In this document: piece by piece, positions 40,552 to 50,000 of the stretch
How positions within the stretch are numbered: the first letter of the stretch is position 1
Layout of the letters: every line of letters starts with the position of its first letter
Assembly (NCBI GenBank): GCA_021414085.1
Contig: JAIOPC010000014.1
Span: 124,001 to 188,000 of the forward strand
Direction of reading: 5' to 3'
DNA length: 64,000 nucleotides
Source: Actinomycetes bacterium
GTDB lineage: Bacteria; Actinomycetota; Acidimicrobiia; Acidimicrobiales; Ilumatobacteraceae
Notes under the pieces: model-generated
The model's input: the letters and a program-made list of their open reading frames with translations, nothing else
Told to the model about the DNA's origin: nothing
The model's database searches: none
Translations under genes and position numbers: made by a program

Positions 40552-41627
40552 CTGTGCGGGACAATGTGCGGGTGAAATCGCTCGTTGCCCTGTCGCTGCT
40601 GCTCGTGGCCTGCGCGCCCGAAACCGACTCGATCAGCGTTGGTACGAATGGTGTTTCGACGACTGGCACTTCGACGACTAGCACTTCGACGACTAGCACC
40701 TCGACGACTAGCACTTCGACGACCAAACCTGTGGTGCAGCCGATTCAAGTTCTGCCTGCCGCCGCCGCGGTGGGCGAGACGGTTGATCGCGAGTTGACGA
40801 CCAGCGATGGGCGCACGCGCACCTATCACCTGTACATCCCATCGGCATTGCCCGCGGGTGCCGTGCCATTGCTGATCGCGTTGCACGGCGGCACCGGGTG
40901 GGGGACACAGTTCCAACGGAACTCGGGCTTCGATGAACTCGCGGAAGCGAACGGGTTCCTGGTCGTGTTTCCCGACGGTCTCGGCCTCGGAGACAACGCC
41001 GACCAGTTCCGAACGTGGAACGGTGGCTACTGCTGCGGCACGGCAATGAAGCAGGACGTCGACGACGTCGGGTTCATCAACGCGCTCATCGACGCGATCG
41101 TGGGAGAGTTCGACGTTGATGCCAACAGGGTCTTTGCGGCGGGGCACTCAAACGGCGGCATCATGTCGTATCGCTTGGCATGCGAACTGTCGGATCGCAT
41201 CGTCGCCATTGGGTTACAAGCTGGCAGTCTCGGCATCGATGAGTGCGCCCCATCGCAACCGGTCTCGGTGCTGCACCTTCACGGAACCGCCGATCAAAAC
41301 CATCCCATCGATGGCGGCATCGGCTCGAACAGCATCAGCGACACCAACTTTCATTCCGCCGCCTACTCGGTAGAGACAGCGGCGACTGCAATGGGCTGCG
41401 AGACACGACCCACGAGTTCGTCGGATGCGACCAACCCCGACCTCGCGGTCACGTCGTGGGTGCAGTGCGCCGGTGGTGTGGAGGTTCGACTGGTGGCAGT
41501 CGATGGCGCTACACATTCCTGGATGGGTCATGTCGCTTCGAACCCTGCTGCTAGCCCGTCGTATGCGGGCCTCGACGCCAGCGTGGTAATCGTGGAGTTC
41601 TTGTTGAACCATGCGCGCCTGCCTTGA
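40548..41627 (+). CDS. Secreted PHB-depolymerase-like esterase lipoprotein with Thr/Ser linker
   Basis: 359 aa from ATG 40548 (GTG 40572 is an alternative that starts right at the signal peptide). Signal KSLVALSLLLVAC with lipobox, then a low-complexity Thr/Ser linker encoded by a 15 bp tandem repeat, then the hydrolase: LIALHGGTGWGTQFQRNSGF, nucleophile Ser201 in GHSNGG, and C-terminal THSWMGH. Same family as the protein at 30810. Probably tethered outside the membrane, cleaving polyester or plant-type esters. Confidence 0.88.
   Translation: MTVRDNVRVKSLVALSLLLVACAPETDSISVGTNGVSTTGTSTTSTSTTSTSTTSTSTTKPVVQPIQVLPAAAAVGETVDRELTTSDGRTRTYHLYIPSALPAGAVPLLIALHGGTGWGTQFQRNSGFDELAEANGFLVVFPDGLGLGDNADQFRTWNGGYCCGTAMKQDVDDVGFINALIDAIVGEFDVDANRVFAAGHSNGGIMSYRLACELSDRIVAIGLQAGSLGIDECAPSQPVSVLHLHGTADQNHPIDGGIGSNSISDTNFHSAAYSVETAATAMGCETRPTSSSDATNPDLAVTSWVQCAGGVEVRLVAVDGATHSWMGHVASNPAASPSYAGLDASVVIVEFLLNHARLP
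40655..40723 (+). repeat. 15 bp tandem repeat (about 4.6 units) inside the esterase gene
   Basis: Units of TTCGACGACTAGCAC with single substitutions (TGGCAC in the first; CTCGAC in the fourth). 15 bp encodes a five-residue STTST-type unit, so copy-number changes keep the frame and only lengthen or shorten the linker. Confidence 0.85.
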
Positions 41628-41650
41628 AGGTGAGGGGTAAGAAGTACACC

Positions 41651-43018
41651 GTGACTACTCCAGATCTGACAGGACAGACCGTTGAGCTCTTGCAACAGCT
41701 CATCCGCAACCGTTGTGTCAACGACGGCACCGCCGAATCGGGCCACGAAACCCTCAGTGCCGACACGTTGCGTCAGTTTCTCGGCGGCACCGGCCTCGAC
41801 GTGCAGCAATACGAGCCGACGCCGGGTCGTGGCTCGCTGGTGGCGCGCATCGAGGGCAGCGACCCCAATGCGCCGTCGCTGTGCCTCATGGGACACACCG
41901 ACGTTGTACCCGTCAACGAAGCCGGGTGGAGCCACGATCCCTTCGGTGGCGAGTTGATCGATGGCGAGGTGTGGGGCCGCGGCGCAGTCGACATGTTGAA
42001 CCTGACGGCCTCGATGGCTGTCACCTTCCGTCACTTCGCAACAACCGGCTTCCGCCCGAAGGGTGACCTCATCTTCTTTGCGGTCGCCGACGAGGAATCG
42101 GGAAGTGCGCACGGCATGCAATGGATGGCCGACCACGCGCGCGACGCGATCATGGCCGACTACGTGTTGACCGAAAGTGCTGGCCTTCACACCGGGCCGA
42201 GCGAGGCCCCGTTCATCGGAATCAATGTCGGCGAGAAGGGTGTGGCTTGGCGGCGCCTGCGCGTGCGCGGCACGCCTGGCCACGGCAGCATGCCGTACAA
42301 GGCCAACAATGCGTTGCTCACCGCGGCGGCGGTCATTGGGCGCATCAGCGACTATCGCCCATCGCCGCGCTTCGATGAACTGTGGCGCACGACGGTTGAG
42401 ACGTCAGGCCTGTCGGAAGACGCGCAGCGCGAGCTGCTTGATCCTGCCCGAATCGATGCGTTCCTCGACACCTTGCCGATTCCGGGACCCGGCGCCAACC
42501 TGCACGCCTGCACGCACACAACGTTCTCGTGCAACACGATTGGGCCGGGCTCTGATGGCGACCGTGCACCAACGCGCATGAAGACCAACACGATTCCCGA
42601 CTGCATCGACATCGGGGTTGATGTGCGCACGCTGCCCGGCGAGACCGCCGACGACGTCGACGCACACCTGCGCGCCGCGCTGGGCGACTTGTACGACAAG
42701 GTCGAGATCCAGGTTGTGATGAATGATCCGGCCTCGATCAGCCGCTCGAACACGCCGCTGTGGGATGCGTTGGCGCGCAGCATCGCCAAACCGTTCCCAA
42801 CCGCCCGCCCAACCCCGGAATTGGTGGTCGGCTTCACCGACTCGCGGATCTACCGCCAGATGGGGGCGGTTTCCTACGGGGCCGGCCTGTTCAGCCCCGA
42901 TCTGGACCCGTCTGACTTCGGCCGCCGCTTCCACGGCAACGACGAGCGCATCGATGTCGAGAGCCTGCGCCTGACCACCAACCTGTGGCTGGACGTCACC
43001 CGCGATCTGCTGGCATAA
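41651..43018 (+). CDS. M20 family metallopeptidase/deacylase
   Basis: 455 aa from GTG 41651 (TTG 41624 and GTG 41630 are in-frame alternatives; none has a good site). LMGHTDVVPV (metal His/Asp), EVWGRGAVDM (bridging Asp), FAVADEESGS (catalytic Glu pair) and GTPGHGSMPYKANNALL (dimerisation lid) are all intact. Cuts a peptide or N-acyl bond in the cytosol, using two zinc ions. Its stop codon lies within the -10-like TAAAGT of the next gene. Confidence 0.92.
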   Translation: MTTPDLTGQTVELLQQLIRNRCVNDGTAESGHETLSADTLRQFLGGTGLDVQQYEPTPGRGSLVARIEGSDPNAPSLCLMGHTDVVPVNEAGWSHDPFGGELIDGEVWGRGAVDMLNLTASMAVTFRHFATTGFRPKGDLIFFAVADEESGSAHGMQWMADHARDAIMADYVLTESAGLHTGPSEAPFIGINVGEKGVAWRRLRVRGTPGHGSMPYKANNALLTAAAVIGRISDYRPSPRFDELWRTTVETSGLSEDAQRELLDPARIDAFLDTLPIPGPGANLHACTHTTFSCNTIGPGSDGDRAPTRMKTNTIPDCIDIGVDVRTLPGETADDVDAHLRAALGDLYDKVEIQVVMNDPASISRSNTPLWDALARSIAKPFPTARPTPELVVGFTDSRIYRQMGAVSYGAGLFSPDLDPSDFGRRFHGNDERIDVESLRLTTNLWLDVTRDLLA

Positions 43019-43027
43019 AGTCGGCGC
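43016..43027 (+). promoter_or_regulatory. Leaderless-type promoter of the class III aminotransferase
   Basis: TAAAGT (43016-43021), six bases, ATG 43028. The TAA of the preceding M20 gene is its first half. Confidence 0.5.
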
Positions 43028-44299
43028 ATGTCGACAATCGAAGCGCAATACATCGCACGCACACCCAACTCGGCCGCGATGGGGCCGCGAGCACAGAAGG
43101 TCATGCCAGCTGGCGACACGCGCGCTGCGGGCTATCACACGCCTTACCCGCTGACGATCGCTTCAGCTCAGGGTGTGACGCTCACCGACATCGACGGCAA
43201 CGAATACCTCGATCTGTCGAACAACTTCACGAGCCTGCTGCACGGTCACGCGTACAAGCCGATCGTTGATGCCGTCTCGCGAGTCATCGGCGCTGGCACC
43301 GCCTGGCCCGCGCGTAACAACACGCAGGTGGAACTGGCCGAGCTGATTTGTGAGCGCGTGCCGTCGATCGATCTGGTTCGTTTCTGCAACAGCGGTAGCG
43401 AGGCCAACATGCTCGCTTTGCACGTCGCGCGCACCCACACTGGCCGACAGAAGATCTTGATGGCGCAGTTCGGTTACCACGGCAGCCACGAAGCATTCGA
43501 GGCTGGCTACTTCGGCAACACCGGCGACAAAGCTTGGCCGCACACGATCGTCGCGCCGTGGGGTGATGCGGCTGCGTTCGAAGCGATCCTTGCGGAGCAG
43601 GGCGACGAGATTGCCGCTGTCTTCCTAGAAGGCGCGATGGGTGCATCAGGACTGGTGCAGGCGCCCACCGAGTTCTTCCAACGCGTGATCGATGCGACTC
43701 ATCGCGCGGGTGCTGTGTTTGTGCTCGACGAAGTCATCACGTTGCGACTCTCCACCGGGGGCCACCAGGTGAACCTGGGGATCACACCCGACCTCACCAC
43801 CTTGGGCAAGATCATCGGCGGCGGTTACCCGGTCGGCGCTGTCGGTGGCCGCGCCGACCTCATGAGTTTGCTCGACCCCACGCGCGGTCGCATTTTCCAT
43901 AGTGGAACGTTCAACGGCAATCCGGTGACGACTGCTGCAGGCGTCGTCTCGTACGGCCACTTGACGTCAGATGCCGTGACCCGCATGGCAACGCAGGCCG
44001 AGCGGCTCGAACGCCACCTCGCCGATTCGGCAGCGAAGGTTGGCCTGCCGTTCTCGTGTCGTCGAGTGGGTTCGCTGCTGAACATGTACTTCAGCGACGC
44101 GCTCCCCGCTGCATCGCTTACCCGCGACGACAGCGAGACCATGCGACTGGTGCACCTCGCCGGAATGAATCACGGTCTGTACTTCGCGTCGCGCGGATTG
44201 GTGGTGCTGTCGACGATAATGACCGACGAGCACATCACCGAGATGTGCAGCCGCTTCGACGCCGTCTTTGCCGATGTGGCGGTTGAGGCGGCCGTGTGA
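43028..44299 (+). CDS. Class III PLP aminotransferase (glutamate-1-semialdehyde aminomutase-like)
   Basis: 423 aa. FCNSGSEANMLALHVARTHT (PLP phosphate pocket), GYHGSHEAFEAGYFG, FVLDEVITLRLSTGG (PLP-pyridine Asp) and LGKIIGGGYPVGAVGG with the Schiff-base lysine are all present. It resembles HemL but its position beside a peptidase and lipoprotein, with no heme genes, points to a catabolic or specialised aminotransferase. Overlaps the next gene by 4 bp (GTGA). Confidence 0.88.
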   Translation: MSTIEAQYIARTPNSAAMGPRAQKVMPAGDTRAAGYHTPYPLTIASAQGVTLTDIDGNEYLDLSNNFTSLLHGHAYKPIVDAVSRVIGAGTAWPARNNTQVELAELICERVPSIDLVRFCNSGSEANMLALHVARTHTGRQKILMAQFGYHGSHEAFEAGYFGNTGDKAWPHTIVAPWGDAAAFEAILAEQGDEIAAVFLEGAMGASGLVQAPTEFFQRVIDATHRAGAVFVLDEVITLRLSTGGHQVNLGITPDLTTLGKIIGGGYPVGAVGGRADLMSLLDPTRGRIFHSGTFNGNPVTTAAGVVSYGHLTSDAVTRMATQAERLERHLADSAAKVGLPFSCRRVGSLLNMYFSDALPAASLTRDDSETMRLVHLAGMNHGLYFASRGLVVLSTIMTDEHITEMCSRFDAVFADVAVEAAV

Positions 44300-45267
44300 G
44301 GGTGCTCGCGGTCGCGATTGTTTCGGCATCGCTGATTGGCTGCGCCAATGACGACGGCACTGGTGCCACGACGACCGCCGACCCGCCGACGACGTACGTT
44401 GCCCCCGACATAGCCGTGGAGGAAGTGATCGACATCGGAGGCGGTCAGGCTCTCGGCCTGACGATCGACGCCACATCGGTGTGGGCGGTGTCGTTTGACA
44501 ACTCGACGGTTTCGAAGATCGATCCTGCAAGCAACACCGTGTCAGCCGTCGTCGACATTGAAGGTGCAGCGGCAACCGTGCTGGCGATCGGCGCTGATGT
44601 GTGGGTCGCTGGCTACGGTTCCCCGGCAGCCACGAATCTGTACCGGATCGATGCCGCGTCGGCGACGCTGCTTTCCAGGTTCGGAGTCGGCGAGCTGTGT
44701 TGTGATCTGTCGTTCGGTGGTGAGGCGTTGTGGGCGATCGATCCATCGGGGCAGCTACTGATGATCGATCCGATCGCTGGCGATCTGCTGCTGCAGGTTC
44801 CAATCACCGTCGATCGCAACGCGCATACCAACGTCGTCTACGCCAACGGTTACGTATGGTTCGCCAGTGACACCACCGACCTGTCGCGCTTCGATCCCAC
44901 AACGAGCACGATCGAAACGTTCGCTGTCGGTGGAGGTGTTCCCTTCGTTGCGCGCGACGGGTTGCTGTGGGGAGCGTCTGCGCACGAGCTGTGGGCCGTC
45001 GACGCGGAAGGGGTCGTTGTCGAACGGTTGGCGCTCACGGATTCGATGGAGGTGCTCTCGCTTGAGGTCGTCGGCTCGGATGTGTGGGTAGGCATTCGGC
45101 ACCCGGGCTACGTCGGCGCTGTCCTTCGCATCGAACGTTCGACCGGAGTTGTCCGTCAGGAGTTCGATGAGATCGAAATCCCCGCGCGCATGGTGGTTGG
45201 CTTTGGGTCGCTGTGGATCACCGACTCGGGCAGCAGCAACCTCTATCGCCTTGGTCCACTTGGCTGA
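44296..45267 (+). CDS. Beta-propeller (YVTN/NHL-like) lipoprotein
   Basis: 323 aa from GTG 44296 with signal VRVLAVAIVSASLIGC (lipobox SLIGC) and acidic/Thr linker. The body has about seven short blades with a repeated W-x-V/A and I-D-P pattern (VWAVSFDNSTVSKIDPAS; DVWVAGYGSP; ALWAIDPSGQLLMIDPIA; DVWVGIRHPG; SLWITDSGSSNLYRL), similar to Vgb-type and YVTN propellers. Extracellular binding or lyase-like role, not resolved. Confidence 0.82.
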   Translation: MRVLAVAIVSASLIGCANDDGTGATTTADPPTTYVAPDIAVEEVIDIGGGQALGLTIDATSVWAVSFDNSTVSKIDPASNTVSAVVDIEGAAATVLAIGADVWVAGYGSPAATNLYRIDAASATLLSRFGVGELCCDLSFGGEALWAIDPSGQLLMIDPIAGDLLLQVPITVDRNAHTNVVYANGYVWFASDTTDLSRFDPTTSTIETFAVGGGVPFVARDGLLWGASAHELWAVDAEGVVVERLALTDSMEVLSLEVVGSDVWVGIRHPGYVGAVLRIERSTGVVRQEFDEIEIPARMVVGFGSLWITDSGSSNLYRLGPLG

Positions 45268-45281
45268 GTTTCTCTCCAGGT

Positions 45282-45308
45282 TGTCGAAATCGGCGATGGT
45301 GGTTCGTC
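45282..45308 (+). promoter_or_regulatory. ECF-type promoter upstream of the DGPF gene
   Basis: TGTCGA (45282-45287), 17 bp spacer, CGTC (45305-45308, followed by GG). CGTC is a classic ECF -10 core and TGTCGA is, to my recollection, the -35 of ECF42-type promoters. It lies 58 bp before the DGPF start, so the sigma factor encoded two genes on probably controls its own operon. Confidence 0.65.
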
Positions 45309-45365
45309 GGAATAGGTGACAGCATCAGTGACCCCCGTGTCGTTGAACTACAAGGAGAAATTGAA

Positions 45366-45737
45366 ATGCCTCGATATGCAGCGTTGATCTATGAAGCACG
45401 TTCGAATGAAGGCACCGGCACTCCGGAGGATTGGGCCAAGACGATGGCCGAGTACACCGACTTCGGCGACACCGCCGGTGCGGCTGGTGTGATCGGTGGC
45501 GGCGAAGCGCTGCAGCCGACCTCCAGTGCAACAACCGTGCAGGTCAAGGGCGGAGCCAAAGGTGGCGAGGTTGTCACCACCGACGGTCCCTTCGCCGAGA
45601 CCAAGGAAGTGCTCGGCGGCTTCTACCTGCTCGACTGCGCCGACCTCGATGAGGCTCTGCGCTGGGCGGCGCAGATTCCAGGCGCGTGGCACGGCAAGGT
45701 CGAAGTACGCCCGGTGATCGACTTCAGTCAGATGTGA
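45366..45737 (+). CDS. DGPF/YCII-domain protein, partner of the ECF42-type sigma factor
   Basis: 123 aa from ATG 45366 with AAGGAG at 45352-45357. VVTTDGPFAETKEVLGGFYL is the DGPF signature, inside the YCII ferredoxin-like fold (MPRYAALIYEARSNEG; DLDEALRWAAQIPGAWHGKVEVRP). DGPF proteins are the standard targets and neighbours of ECF42 sigma factors. Overlaps the sigma gene by 4 bp (GTGA). Confidence 0.93.
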   Translation: MPRYAALIYEARSNEGTGTPEDWAKTMAEYTDFGDTAGAAGVIGGGEALQPTSSATTVQVKGGAKGGEVVTTDGPFAETKEVLGGFYLLDCADLDEALRWAAQIPGAWHGKVEVRPVIDFSQM

Positions 45738-47002
45738 GCGAGTCGCTTGAACAGATGATCCGCCGCGAGGGTGGCCGCGTGTTGGCCACCCTCGTACGGC
45801 TCGTTGGCAGCATCGACATCGCCGAGGACGCGGTGCAAGATGCGGTGGTCGATGCACTCAAGCGTTGGCCCGCCGACGGAGTGCCCAACAATCCGGCGGC
45901 GTGGTTAACGACCGCCGCCCGCAATCGAGCGCTCGACGTGTTGCGCCGCGAATCGAAGCGCACCGCCAAGGAGGCGGATGCTCGGTTGCTGGACGAGATG
46001 TCGGTCGCTTTTCAGGAAGTGACAACTGACTCGATGGTGCGCGACGACCTGTTGCGATTGCTGTTCACGTGCTGCCATCCAGCACTCGCGATCGAGTCGC
46101 GGCTCGCACTTGCGTTGCGCACGCTGTGCAGCATGAACACCAGCGAGATCGCAGCAGTGTTTCTGGTTCCTGAGCCAACGATGGGGCAACGGATCAGCCG
46201 TGCCAAGAAAAAGATCGCATCGGCGCGCATTCCTTACCGCGTTCCAGCCGACCACGAGTTACCGGATCGGCTGCCCTCCGTGTTGCAGGTTGTCTACGCC
46301 GTGATCACCGCTGGCCACCACTCACCCGAGGGGCGTCTGGACGCGCGCGCCGACCTTGCGGCTGAGGGCGTGCGGCTGGCCCGTTTGCTGACCGAGTTGA
46401 TGCCCGACGAACCCGAGTGCACGGGATTGCTGGCTCTGGCGATGGCGACTCACGCGCGCCGCTATACGAGACTGGATGCAACCGGCCAAGTGGTGTTGCT
46501 CGCGAACCAGGATCGAACTCGCTGGCATCACGACGAGATGGAGAGTGCCGCCGCGATGCTCGATGGCGTCGTGCGACTCCATCGCCCAGGGCGCTATCAG
46601 GTCGAGGCGGCAATCGCGTGCCTGCACGGGATCGCACCAAGCCTCGCCGAGACCGACTGGCCGCAGATCGCAAGCCTGTACGCAACGCTCGAAATGTTTG
46701 CCCCCACACCAGTCGTGCGCGTGAACCGTGCAGTCGCCGTCGCGCAGGCCGTCGACGCCGCTGCCGGGCTGGCGTTGCTTGAAGAGCAGGACGATTTCAA
46801 GCTGGCCGCCGTCGAGAACTGGCACCTGTACTGGAGCACGCGCGGCGAGCTACTCGACCGATTGGGCGACACCGCCGCAGCGACCGCGGCGTTCGACCGC
46901 GCGCTGAACTGCGTGACGAACGACAGTGATCGCGCCTTCTTACTGCAACGACGAAACGCGATCGTCGGCAACGTCGCCAGCAAACGCCGCGAGGCGTCCT
47001 GA
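45734..47002 (+). CDS. ECF42-type RNA polymerase sigma factor with TPR-like C-terminal extension
   Basis: 422 aa from GTG 45734, twice the size of a minimal ECF. Region 2 is seen in VRLVGSIDIAEDAVQDAVVDALKRWP and NNPAAWLTTAARNRALDVLRR; region 4 in ALRTLCSMNTSEIAAVFLVPEPTMGQRISRAKKKI. The last roughly 230 residues form the helical ECF42 extension (ARRYTRLDATGQVVLLANQD; VRVNRAVAVAQAVDAAAGL), known to be needed for activity. No anti-sigma gene is adjacent, as usual for this group. The final 63 bp overlap the convergent oxidoreductase gene. Confidence 0.93.
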   Translation: MSESLEQMIRREGGRVLATLVRLVGSIDIAEDAVQDAVVDALKRWPADGVPNNPAAWLTTAARNRALDVLRRESKRTAKEADARLLDEMSVAFQEVTTDSMVRDDLLRLLFTCCHPALAIESRLALALRTLCSMNTSEIAAVFLVPEPTMGQRISRAKKKIASARIPYRVPADHELPDRLPSVLQVVYAVITAGHHSPEGRLDARADLAAEGVRLARLLTELMPDEPECTGLLALAMATHARRYTRLDATGQVVLLANQDRTRWHHDEMESAAAMLDGVVRLHRPGRYQVEAAIACLHGIAPSLAETDWPQIASLYATLEMFAPTPVVRVNRAVAVAQAVDAAAGLALLEEQDDFKLAAVENWHLYWSTRGELLDRLGDTAAATAAFDRALNCVTNDSDRAFLLQRRNAIVGNVASKRREAS

Positions 47003-50000
47003 CAGTTCTTTGCGATATGCGACGGCACGATCCCACTTGATGTGTTCGTAGCCACGCACGCGATCAGGCAGCGAAGCAATCGCGACTATCTCTGGCAGCG
47101 TGCTCGGTGACAAGTGAGGCAGCAGCGACTCGATTGCAGCGATGTACTCGGGGATCATCTCGCGCTCGAGGCGGCGCACCTTCGCCCACCCGAAGAAGTC
47201 CAGCGGGGTGCCGCGCAGGCGTCGCATTGCTCGCAGCGCCCAGAAGGCAGGCGTCGACCCGCGGCCGAATCGCAGCTTGTTCTTCATTCCTAGTGCCCGC
47301 AGCATCGGAGGGTGCAGTAGCCACGTCGTGCGCGTGCGTACTCCACCGACCTTGCGTGCCTGTTCGCGCGCCTCGGGCAGCAACAGCAAGCGAGCGACCT
47401 CGTACTCGTCCTTGTAGGCCATCAGCTTGTGGAGGTGGTGGGCGACCGCATCGGTGAGTTCGTCGTTGCCAACCGCGGCGACCTTGTCGATGACGGCGTC
47501 GAACTGTTTTGCGTAGCGAGCCGACTGATAACCGACAAGGTCGGCTGACAGACGCTCGCGCAGAGAACCTTCGACAACTGCGGGCGCGAGCCCGCTTGCC
47601 GCGTTGGTGGCAGCCGCATCGACAACCCACGCTCTGCCCCAGCCAAAGGCGGCGAGGTTCTTGTCGACCGCAACTCCGTTCAGAGTGATTGCCCGTTCGA
47701 CGTATTCGACGGCGACGGGCACATGGCCGGCCTGCACGGCAACACCGAGCATGAACACGTTGACGCTGCCGCTGTCGCCGAGAAGCGCGGTGGTGAGTCG
47801 CTGTGCATCGACCAGCAGAGCGCTCTCGGAGTTGTCGTTGAGGCGGGCATTGATTTCGGCAAGTGGGTAGGCGCGCTCGGGCTTCACAACCATCGAACCG
47901 GTGGGCACGGCTGCCGAGTTTGCGATCACGACCGTGTGATCGGCCGCCATCGTGCGCAGGGTTGCATCCCCGCCAGCGACCAGTTGGTCGAAGGCCAGGA
48001 TCACATCGACTGAGCCGGCCGTCGCCTTGTTCGATGCGGTCGGCCGTGAGCGTGAGAGTCGCAAGTCGCTGACCACCGGCCCGGCCTTTTGCGAGAGACC
48101 GGTCTGGTCGAGACCGCGGACGTGATAACCCGCCAACATGGCCGCGGTGCCGAGGATCTGGCTAATGGTGACAACGCCGGTGCCGCCGATCCCGGCCATT
48201 CGAATCGTGTAATCGTCGAGGTCGGTGTCGATAACCGTTGGGGCAGTGACTACTGGGGGAGCCTGACGTGCGATCTTCTTGGCGCCGCGGCCGCGGCCAG
48301 CATCGATGGTGACCGTCATGAACGCCGGGCAATCACCCTTCATGCACGACAGATCGAAGTTGCACGAATCCTGATCGATGCGCGTCTTTCGGCCGTAGGG
48401 CGTTTCGATGGGCTGCACCGACAGGCAGTTGCTCTTGTCGCCGCAATCGCCACAGCCTTCGCAGACGCGCTCGTTGATGACGACGCGGAACTTTGGCGCA
48501 TCGATCGCATTGCGCTTGCGATCGCGGCGCAGCTCCGCCGCGCAGCGCTGATCGTGAATCAGGACGGTGCAGCCCGGCACGAACGCCAAGTGCTCCTGCG
48601 CCTCGATCAGTCGACCACGACCCCATACGCGTACGCCGCCCGGCACTTCGGTTTGTCGGTAACGAGACAGATCCTCGGTGGTCACGATGATTTCCTTGAC
48701 GCCCTCGGCCTGCAAAACGCGACAGAGCGTTAAGACGTCGAGTTGGCCGAACGGCTCCTGTCCGCCGGTCATCGACACCGCGCCGTTGTACAAGATCTTG
48801 TAAGTGATGTTGGCGCCATTGGCTATCGCCGCGCGCACTGCTGTCATGCCGCTGTGAAACAACGTGCCATCGCCGATGTTCTGGAACAGGTGCGGTGTAT
48901 CGACGAATGGTGCTATTCCGAACCATTGAGCGCCTTCGTTTCCCATCGACGTGATGCCGACGATGTTGCCGCGACGCTCGGGCTCCATCAGCATCACCAT
49001 GCTGTGGCAACCGATGCCAGCGCCCACAAGTGAGCCTTCCGGAGCCTTGGTCGATGAGTTGTGCGGGCATCCCGAGCAGAAGTACGGCGAACGGCTGACC
49101 GACAACGGGATGAGTTCGCGCGGTGCGGCAGGCGGTGGCGTCATGCGCTCGGCAAGGCGTGCGGCCAATCGTCGGCGCAGCAGCGGTGCGATGCTGTCGG
49201 CTTCCAGCGTGCCCGTCATCGGGAAGAGATCAGCATCGTCTGATGCATGCTTGCCGAACACCATCGGCGCATTTGCCCGACCGTAGAGCGCGTCCTTCAC
49301 CAACCACTCCAGGTTCGGCGCCTTCTCTTCGACGACAACAACTTCCGTCAGTCCCTCGGCGAACTCGCGCACCTGCCCGGCGTCGAGCGGCACCGGCATC
49401 CCCAGCTTGAACAAGCGAATGCCCGCGGCGCGCAACTCGTCGGCAGTGCGGAAGCCAAGCAGCCGCAAAGCTTCCAGCGTCTCGTGGAACGTGTACCCGC
49501 TGGCAGCGATGCCGATCCAGTCGCTTGGCCCGCGGACCGGAATTGTGTTGAGGTGGTTCAGTACGCCGTACTCGCTCGCCAGTTTCAGGCGGACCTCATG
49601 GAACTCTTTCTCCAGGGCAACGGTGTACGGGGTGATGATCTCGCCACTCGGGCGCGGTACCCACAACTGCCCATTCACCTGCATCGTCGGCACGATCGGC
49701 TTGATCCGCTCTGGTTGCAATTCCACCGACCCAGTGCCGTCGGCGACGGCCTCGACGATTTTGAGTGCCGCCCACACGCCACATGCTCGCGACAACGCGA
49801 TGGCATGGCGGCCAAGATCGATCGCCTCTTGTACGTCGCCGGGATAGATAATCGGCATGTGCAGGTCGACCAATGTCGCGCCGCTGCTACTGGGCAGCGT
49901 GCTGCTCTTCGCGGTCGGATCGTCGCCCACTATTGCCAACGCTCCGCCCTTTGCCGACGTGCCAGCGAAGACCGCGTGCCGCAGCGCGTCGCTGGCGCGA

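Noticed and set aside
40655-40723. CRISPR-like reading of the 15 bp repeats
   Set aside because: No spacers; they encode a Thr/Ser linker in frame.
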